Positions 56,767 to 64,000 of a stretch of DNA of 64,000 nucleotides are shown here, piece after piece. Within the stretch, counting starts at the first letter, position 1. The number at the start of each line of letters is the position of its first letter. A program made the translations under genes and the position numbers. Under the pieces are notes generated by a model. It was not told the origin of the DNA and made no database searches. It saw only the letters and a list, made by a program, of their open reading frames with translations. Source of the DNA: Diphasiastrum complanatum (Eukaryota > Streptophyta > Lycopodiopsida > Lycopodiales > Lycopodiaceae); NCBI GenBank assembly GCA_029204225.1, contig CM055104.1:41259390-41323389 (forward strand), written 5' to 3'.

Positions 56767-57342
56767 TGTTGGAAATTAAGCCCACAGTTGCCTCCTTGGT
56801 GAATGACTAATTTCTATTTCGTGATTCTTCCTACACGTTTATTGATCTTTGATCTAGGGTCAGGTGAAACCTATTTTGGATTCAAAGTCTGCTCATCTGA
56901 TACTTGCGGGAATCACAAACTCAGACAACCAATTTATTTGAAGAACGTATACAACGGGCTTCTGGCTGATCTCCAGCAAAAGGTAACCAATTTTGTCATA
57001 ACTTCAAGTTCAGATGCTAAGTTCAATAATTTGATGTCATTGAAGACTTGGCCATCTTCAAGGACTTCCACGAAATTAGCATTTAGAACAAGTCTGCAGA
57101 AATACATTGCTTTCACGACAGTCTGCAAACATACTCTCTAAGTGTCGCGACAGTCTGCAGAAATGAACTATGTTTTCAACAGCTTCGGCTTTTTCGCATT
57201 TTCTCGAAATGCGACACTTGCATAGTTTAAAAGTTTAAAGTTAAAAGTTTAACTGCTCTTACCACCTTCAGTTTTTTCGCATTTTTTTTGAAAAGTGCGA
57301 AGAGAGAGAAAATTTCCGCAGGTCATCTATTTTCATAAGTTT
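56767..57342 (+). repeat. 3' LTR of copia B, truncated
   Basis: Matches 45793-46344 with a few indels, then breaks off in CATAAGTT, where gypsy gag sequence resumes. The part carrying the TATA box in the 5' copy is missing. Confidence 0.8.
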
Positions 57343-58262
57343 AGACAAAAGAAACATATGTCCCGAAAAAAGGCTAGAAGGACCAATGTGTGTTTCCATT
57401 GTAGTAAGCCTGGACATGTTGAAATTCTACCCAGAACGAAAGAAAGGCGCAACTCAAGTGATTGAGATGCCAAGTAAAAAAAATCTTAAGTTGGAAATTA
57501 ATAAGGTTAATTGTGAGTGTGATTGTTCTTTTAGTACTACTTCATTCTTGTCAAATGATTTATTTCGTTTTAAAGGCACTGTTAATGGACATGAAGTTAG
57601 TATTTTAGTGGATAGTGAATCTACTCATAATTTTATAAACTCTGGTCTTGTGCATAAACTCGACCTGAAAATTGAAGCCAATAACCATAGATATTGAGTA
57701 TATCTAGCTTTAGGTGCAGAGTTGGAGACGTGGGATGTTAAAGTTCCAAGACCTCTAGTTTGGATCCAAGATTATAGAGAGTAAATAGATTTCCATGTTT
57801 TAGATTTAGCACGTATGGACATAATTCTAGGACATGAGTGGTTATTTAATAAGCATCTTGAGAAGCATGTTTTAGATTTTGAGAAGCATGTTCTCTCTTT
57901 TCAGGAGGGTAAAGAATTAGTTACATTGTTTGGAGACAAATATGTACATCCATCTGGGATGAGTTCATTCGCTAGTGTAATGGAAATTTTTGATTCGCAG
58001 TATGAAACTTATTCTTTATATGCTAAGCCAATTTTGGATTTATCTAAAATGCATCTAAGTAGTTGTGAATTGTCAAAGATTCTTAAATCTGTAGACTTAG
58101 ATCAGGAGCAAATTGAGAAGAATAAGATACTTTCTGAATTTAAAGATGTATTTATAGAAGAATTACCTCATGGAATACCACCGTCCAGATTTGTAGACCA
58201 TAAGACAGAGTTAATTCCAGGTAGTCACCCTATCTCTAGACAACTTATAGGTTCTCTCAAAA
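57343..58262 (+). pseudogene. Gypsy B gag end, protease and RT start
   Basis: Continuation of the gag at 45180-45792: zinc knuckle CFHCSKPGHVE, then after a frameshift FKGTVNGHEVSILVDSESTH (protease; the usual DSGS has Glu for Gly, so it is inactive) and MDIILGHEWL. The linker reaches EFKDVFIEELPHGIPPSR and ELIPGSHPISR, the start of gypsy RT. Stops at 57695 and 57781. It ends at a CA microsatellite before the RT core. Confidence 0.85.
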
Positions 58263-58266
58263 GAAC

Positions 58267-58268
<2 letters not shown>

Positions 58269-58318
<50 letters not shown>
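58269..58318. repeat. (CA)25 microsatellite
   Basis: Fifty bases of perfect CA repeat exactly where readable gypsy B RT coding ends. Confidence 0.98.
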
Positions 58319-58319
<1 letters not shown>

Positions 58320-60740
58320 CCCTAATCCTAAATCCGCATCATGTTGTATGATCAGCACCATGAGCATCGCCTGCACATCTTGACCATTGGCCGCCACCCA
58401 GACCCTTGGTCGCCCGTGTCAATTTTTGACCATTTTAGCCGCATTAGGACCACCCGTCACCCAGATCTTGTCAACGACGGGCATACCCACTAGATCGTCG
58501 GCCATCCATTGCCTGTCAACGATGGGAACTCTTTACTAGTATATACATAGATTAAATGTCTAAAAAAAAACATTTTGTGGTGCGGGAGAGTGCGAGCCAT
58601 AGCATAACAGGTAAAAACAATGTTGTATAAAGTTTAACAGTACAGAGTACCATAAAGCGAAAGCAAGTTTTAAGACATCTAGCTGTTACATGCCACCATC
58701 CCACACAACAAAACTGCACAAGCTAGTTACGTGAGGAAGATAGGTGTCATAGTTGAGCATCAATTGTCATCCATGTCCAAAACAAGATTCACTACTTTAT
58801 CAGCTTGACTGCAATTATAAAAAGTACGTCCAATCTTCCCAATCATGCATTTCATAATTTAGCAATACATTATGCCCTTTAATGAAGCCGTATCAGGGCA
58901 GAAGCCATACTGATCAGTAAAAGAGCAAAAAGAATGTATTAGATTCACATACACATTCTACATGTAAGCAGCTATCTTTCATTACGCAGATGCACAGAGA
59001 CCTACCAATGGCCATAGCGCTAGGTACTAGAGCAACTCCGTGCTATACTCGCCCCATGAATTTCCCATAAAACATTTCCGGGAGTCCAAGCACTAAACAT
59101 CTTGGGCAAATCCATGCCATTCAAGTATACCATAGTCGAGCTCCATATAAGTATGTGGCATTACTTCTAACAACTAGACTTTGAATGTAAGAGAGAAAAA
59201 AAATTGTGATAATTCAAACCCATATCAAGTTATACGCATGTTCACCAAAAGTTAGTTATTTGTTTTCCCGAAGATTTATAATGTAGCTATCGCATTCCAT
59301 TCTTTACCATACCCACCACATACTGATTATCAGTTATTGTAAAAATCTCAAGAGCATCATTGCATACCAAGCATTCTTTATACTGCTTCCTTTATAGTAA
59401 TCACAACCATACTCATGCTAGTTATAAGAGGCAGATAGCATCACAGTTTAATCATACTAAACAAGCATACACCTAGAGCCATCATATGTAGCAAGCTACA
59501 GCCAATCGAGTGTAGAAATAGCATTTATATCATCCACATTTATGCTATAACTTTTGGTTTTTTTCGGAAACCGCTTGAAAGGACAACAATCCATTGCATT
59601 TCTAATGGCCATTTATACTGAAAAATGCATGGAGCATTGCACATACACAAAGTTATACTAAATCACAGGTACTTTCGCGATCCATGAGCCATAAAAATGC
59701 GTTGGCCAATGGTCAATCTCCATCAGAGAAGGCGTTGGCCAGCGACCACTTCAATATCGTTCATACAATTACTCTTCCAGGAACTTCTCTCTCGAAAATC
59801 TTACGAAAGCTAGAATTGGACCTCTCTCACAAGAACTTGGATATCTTTGTCAAATTCTCACCAAATTGGCTGAAAATTGGCCCAGATTCAAGCTAAGACA
59901 AAGATCTACACATCTATAAAACTAAAGTCTAGCCAAAGATGGAGAAAAACAGAACTAAAATTGGATTGAATTCACTAAAATGGCCATAACTTAGTCATTA
60001 CACCTCCAAAATCAAGAAAAATCAATACCTCCACAAAGCTACAAGCAAGTCCTATTGATCTAGAACCAAAAAAAAAAAAACATTTCAAAAAAATGAAGAT
60101 TAATAGGTCAAATTTTGAATCAAAACATTCTAGAAATTGAAAAACAAAAAACTATTAGAAAAAACTCTACCAAACTTAAAGAAAACCATCAAATTTGATG
60201 GGAAAAGAATCTAAGGCTCTAATACCAAGAAATGTCATGCGCCTATGCCTAAGCAATTAGCAAACCCAAAACTAGATATGCCAATTCAAAGACAAGCTAT
60301 CCAACATGATATTAGAGAAAAGACCAAACAATGTAAGAGCATTGAAAATCAGAAGAGATCAGTATTGAATGCCAAAAGAACATAGAAATCTCATCAAGAA
60401 AGACATGAAAAAATCATGTGGGATTGTGGCACATGAGACCCATAGCTTTGAAGAGTCTCATAGCTTCTATTCACAATGAAGGAATAGAAACTCACATCAC
60501 TTTGAATGAGCCTAGAGCATCATGATCTATGGTAGAGTGGGGTTACTTAAAGAGAACTTCCACAAATTGGTTGGATTATTCTCCTACAGTTAATCTACAT
60601 CCATCATTTATCCAGCTCTACAGTTGTACTCAATGCTTTTACACACTCTACAGAAATACACTAGAGTCAAACAACAGGTGCTTCAATAGTTCAAACTATC
60701 GAAGGCTAGCCAGATCATGTTACCGTTTGTTACCAAATAA
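58319..60740. other. Intergenic, nothing recognised
   Basis: A GC-richer start with a repeated TTGACCATT / GTCAACGA(C/T)GG(G/C) phrase (58380-58530), then AT-rich sequence without supported genes or LTR ends. Confidence 0.45.
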
Positions 60741-60862
60741 TTAATTTGCCTAACTGGATAAGTGACAACGCATTGTTGCTATGTGCGAATGGTGACCTAC
60801 GACCTAATTAATTGTTCTAAATGGATAAGCCTAAATGACATTCCTCATTAGTATAAATAGCT

Positions 60863-61424
60863 TATCATTTAGCATTGATAAAAAATGTTCAATTTTACTT
60901 TGAATATTGCTAGCGGCGCTCACAGAGTTGTCAGCTACTCAAAGATAGTTTTGAGTACACGGTTGCATCCGCTAATGTTTTGTACTTGCATCATCTAATT
61001 TGTACATGGATGCTACTTACTGAATCAATTATACATTCTTATTGCATTCAATATTATGTCAAATAGATGCATGCTTTTAGTAGTTATCTATATCTAACAA
61101 ATATCTTATTATTTAGTCTAAATTGTCCAATGTGTCGAATAGTCGAATCACACTGAGTTCAGTCGAACTATCGAATGCTTCAATACTACAATATTCCATA
61201 CCTCACTTTCACTCTGTAATTGTTTGTCTACGAAATCACCTTCTAGCTCTAATGATCTCAAAATTAGTCACTAGAAGATTCGAATGTGATGATTGTCGCA
61301 ACAACTTTGTTCGAATTCGATAGGCATAGTCATGCATTAGAAGAATGATCTTTCAATGGAGTTCGATAGTGCATCCATCGAATGTGATTTCACTACTATC
61401 GATTTCTCTTTCTTTCTTCCAGCA
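60863..61424 (+). repeat. LTR-like segment with TATA and adjacent primer site
   Basis: Carries TATAAATAG near 60862 and ends ..CTTCTTTCTTCCAGCA immediately before TGGTATTAGAGC (61425-61436), a one-base variant of the standard plant primer site. The left end is not fixed. Confidence 0.55.
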
Positions 61425-61436
61425 TGGTATTAGAGC
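61425..61436 (+). other. Primer binding site variant
   Basis: TGGTATTAGAGC, directly after the LTR-like CA end. Confidence 0.6.
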
Positions 61437-61514
61437 AATTTGTTCTCGGATCAGAAGTCTTTAATGTGTGGTATCCAATTTCAATGTCAGATAATTGATT
61501 TCCAAAAATTGAGT

Positions 61515-61748
61515 TGAGTCGAACTATTTAATGCTTCAATACTGCAATATTCTATACATCACCGTCACTCTCTAATGATTTCAATGTTAGTCACTAGAAG
61601 ATTCGAACATGATGATTGTCACAACAGCTTTGTTTGAATTTGATAGGCGTAGTCATGCATTAGGAGAAGGATCTTTTCGCATAGTTTGATAGTGCACCTA
61701 TCGAATGTGATTTCACTACTATCGATTTCTCTTTCCTTCTTCCAACAG
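61515..61748 (+). repeat. Second, partial copy of the same LTR
   Basis: Repeats 61155-61424 in order (GTCGAACTAT.TAATGCTTC, GTTAGTCACTAGAAGATTCG, TAGTCATGCATTAG, CACTACTATCGATTTCTC) with a deletion of about 40 bases, and ends CTTCCAACA. Only about 80 bases separate the primer site from it, so this is an internally collapsed or TRIM-like element. Confidence 0.6.
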
Positions 61749-62016
61749 AATTAACTATCTCTAAATGTTCACCTAACATCGTTATCTCCTACCTACCACT
61801 TTTACTCATAATGATCTAAATATTAGCTTTGAGGCGTCTAAGAGGGGTACAGATGATTTATTAACTCCCTTCAATGCTATCAAGCTTACAATTATGAAGG
61901 ACAATACCTAATGTGCTAAGCCTAGCACATGACAATATCTTATTATTTCGAAAGGGAGAAATGAGGAAGTATTGAGACAAGTCTATAGGGGTCTCAGCTA
62001 ATAAAGAAAGATAAGA

Positions 62017-62165
62017 AGATTGTGGAACAGGTTACCATTTGAGATGGATTACTATTTCGTAATGGGAAGGTTTGTGTACCAAAGGATGATGAGATCAAAT
62101 GCAAGATTTTGTTTGAATGTCATGACATACCCTATGCAGGACATCCCAGTATACACATAACTTTT
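62017..62165 (+). pseudogene. Gypsy integrase zinc-finger scrap
   Basis: Reads DGLLFRNGKVCVPKDDE, then ILFECHDIPYAGHPSIH, typical of the H2C2 region at the start of gypsy integrase. The second pair (CxxC) and core are absent. A TGA precedes DGLLF. Confidence 0.7.
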
Positions 62166-62199
62166 GTAACTTTTGTGAAGTCATACGGTGGTAGATGCA

Positions 62200-63930
62200 T
62201 AAAGAGGTTAGAAAATTATATTTTAATTATTTTAGTGTTATTTTTCTCTCTCCTACATGGCATTTCTTATAGGGCTCTTTTTGGGCCCATGATATTTTCT
62301 CTAATGGTTTGTGCCACTGTAACTACAATTGACAATTCAACTTTGACAAAAAAAAAAAAAATACTAATGTTGGAATTACATGGAGACCTTGTTTCTTTCT
62401 CATAGAAAATGGCCATTCATAGGGTATATCTTATCAAATTAAAAACGTTAAAAGTCATATCTCAACATAGAAATGACTTTCATGTGAAAATTGACTTCAA
62501 CCTAGAATAAAGTTGAATTTGATCTTTAACCATGGGCAGTTCTGCAGCCAGCTTGAATGTGTTACTCAATTGTTACACATCTCCATCACAGAAATGCCCA
62601 TGGGGAATGACAAGTTTTTCATTGTCGCACATTTTGAGAAAGAAATGAAATAACATGTCGATATGACAAGGATGTTGTAGACTATTCATTGATATGATAG
62701 AGTACAAACAAGTGCAAACTCTTATGTCATTTAATTGAAGTGATTGCAAAGTAGTTGTCATGTAGTGTGACTAATGTAGAAATCTCAATTTGTTATGGAA
62801 TTGCTAATCAGCTAGAAAATAAGTCAATATTGTGTCGAGATTGTTTTGAATTTGGAGCCATGGGGCATAGTTGAAAGTTGAAAAATATCACTATGAATGT
62901 TGAAGTTAAAATTAATGGAAAGATCTAGTTATTTGAGAGATAACAAATTCATGGAAAGGCTAGTTTTATTTCACCTATGAAAATTTGCCTATAGCTTGAA
63001 AAGTTCAAATTATCTTATTTGTTGAACTTTTAGTATGTCACGCCATTTTGAGGTAAAAGATTTTTGTTATTTATAAGCGATGAAATGCTAACTACCTAGG
63101 TGCCCTTGTCTACTAAAGGTTCAAACTACTCACCTTTCGACAATCAACTAGGAATAATTGTCAATATCTAGTTAAAAATCATAAGGGATATGCCTTCCAA
63201 GACTTTAGGCCACATAATTAGATACCAAATGAAGGATAAATATTATTTCATATTTCCTTGGGTCTAAAATTTTACCACATATCTAAATGCTAGGTAGAAA
63301 ATAGATTGTTGGTTGTTTGTATACCATGTTAACAATATTGGTCACAATTCTCTATATTTTACTCTCCCTTATCACTCTAAAAGATATCATAATTTAAACA
63401 GCAATTACACCTTCAAATTAATTCTTATAAATATTTTTAGTACAACCAAATTATAAAACCTCATCCCTATTTTGATTCAGACTAATATTTCACAAATAGG
63501 TTTTTCAACCCTTCAACAAAGACGATGTTAGTACTTAGTAATTGCACATAGCACGACAAGCATATAAAGCTTTTATACCATCATAGCATCAAGCTGAGAA
63601 GTCATATTAGTTCAAACCGCATAAAATCACCACAATGAATAGGGGTTTAATATGATCATTAAAAAAATGTTATCAAATATGTATATTACAATGGATTATC
63701 AAGATATTCCAAAAATCTTTACTACAAAAAAAGATGAATAATTCTCTACCTTTTAATTAGTTTAACAAAAGCCTTTGCAACTGAAGATATAGAGCTCGAT
63801 TATCGTAAATAATTACACAGTATCCTTAAGCCATTAATCAACAATTTGTATCGCTAATATGTCACTTGGCCCACATGTAGATGTGGCTCTTTTCCTATAA
63901 AGGAGGATGGACTTAGAGAGTTGGAAAATG
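62200..63930. other. Intergenic AT-rich sequence
   Basis: Contains an A13 tract at 62348-62360. No supported gene or repeat. Confidence 0.45.
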
Positions 63931-63932
63931 AT

Positions 63933-63998
63933 CTATGTGATTTTTCTTACAACATTCTTGTTTTCTATGTGATTTTTCCTACAACATTCTTGTTTTCT
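63933..63998 (+). repeat. 32-bp tandem direct repeat at window end
   Basis: CTATGTGATTTTTC then TTACAACATTCTTGTTTT at 63933 repeats at 63965 with one change; it may continue beyond the window. Confidence 0.85.
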
Positions 63999-64000
63999 TG

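Larger units (their letters stand above)
45793..57342 (+). mobile_element. Ty1/copia retrotransposon B, inserted in gypsy B
   Basis: The 5' LTR begins TGTTGGAAATTAAGCCC at 45793 and is matched by the 3' LTR start at 56767, which directly follows the purine tract CCTTAAGGGGGAC. Order is gag, protease, integrase, RT, RNase H on the plus strand; the polyprotein tail is split at 51281 by copia C and resumes at 56683. The 3' LTR is cut at 57342. Roughly ten in-frame stops make it inactive. Confidence 0.9.

Overview
This window is nuclear DNA from a land plant. It has two protein genes with well-known plant homologues, large AT-rich spacers, spliced genes with GT-AG introns and plant-type splice signals, and dense, decayed and nested LTR retrotransposons of both superfamilies (Ty1/copia and Ty3/gypsy). 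I cannot name the species. The long intergenic stretches, old repeats and divergent host proteins suggest a large-genome lineage, perhaps a non-flowering plant such as a fern, but that is inference.

Layout. 1-2.6 kb: a broken multi-exon gene of unknown family (+) and a two-exon acidic hypothetical gene (-). 2.8-4.9 kb: a decayed copia element. 5.1-6.8 kb: the C-terminal half of a CACTA (En/Spm) TNP2-type transposase with DUF4218 and DUF4216 regions. 7.44-7.91 kb: a cluster of short palindromes built on TGCCACG/CGTGGCA. 7.9-10.4 kb: a 5'-truncated copia element. 10.7-16.4 kb: intergenic, with a tRNA-derived SINE-like cluster and tandem repeats. 16.7-21.7 kb: a seven-exon LNK gene (circadian and light-signalling coactivator family). 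21.7-31.3 kb: intergenic, with LTRs of a gypsy family, GC-rich repeats and two more SINE-like copies. 31.7-33.0 kb: a single-exon galacturonokinase gene. 34.8-35.3 kb: an LTR with a primer binding site. 37.0-45.0 kb: a minus-strand copia element with an inserted gypsy fragment. 45.2-58.3 kb: a three-level nest, gypsy containing copia containing a minus-strand copia, the innermost with a 5-bp target duplication. 58.3-64 kb: mostly featureless, with an LTR/TRIM-like remnant and a gypsy integrase scrap.

Only the LNK gene (spliced, about 808 codons) and the galacturonokinase gene (425 codons) look like intact host genes. The LNK product is expected to work in the nucleus with REVEILLE-type MYB factors on clock genes; the galacturonokinase returns free galacturonic acid to the nucleotide-sugar pool for cell-wall synthesis. 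They share a strand but are about 10 kb apart, and nothing suggests they are functionally coupled. The rest is mobile-element sediment. Many of its premature stops look like C-to-T changes. The parts most worth a second look are the innermost nested element, whose integrase, reverse transcriptase and RNase H appear replaced by unrecognised sequence; an identical gag stop shared by two copia elements; the palindrome cluster; and the SINE-like family.
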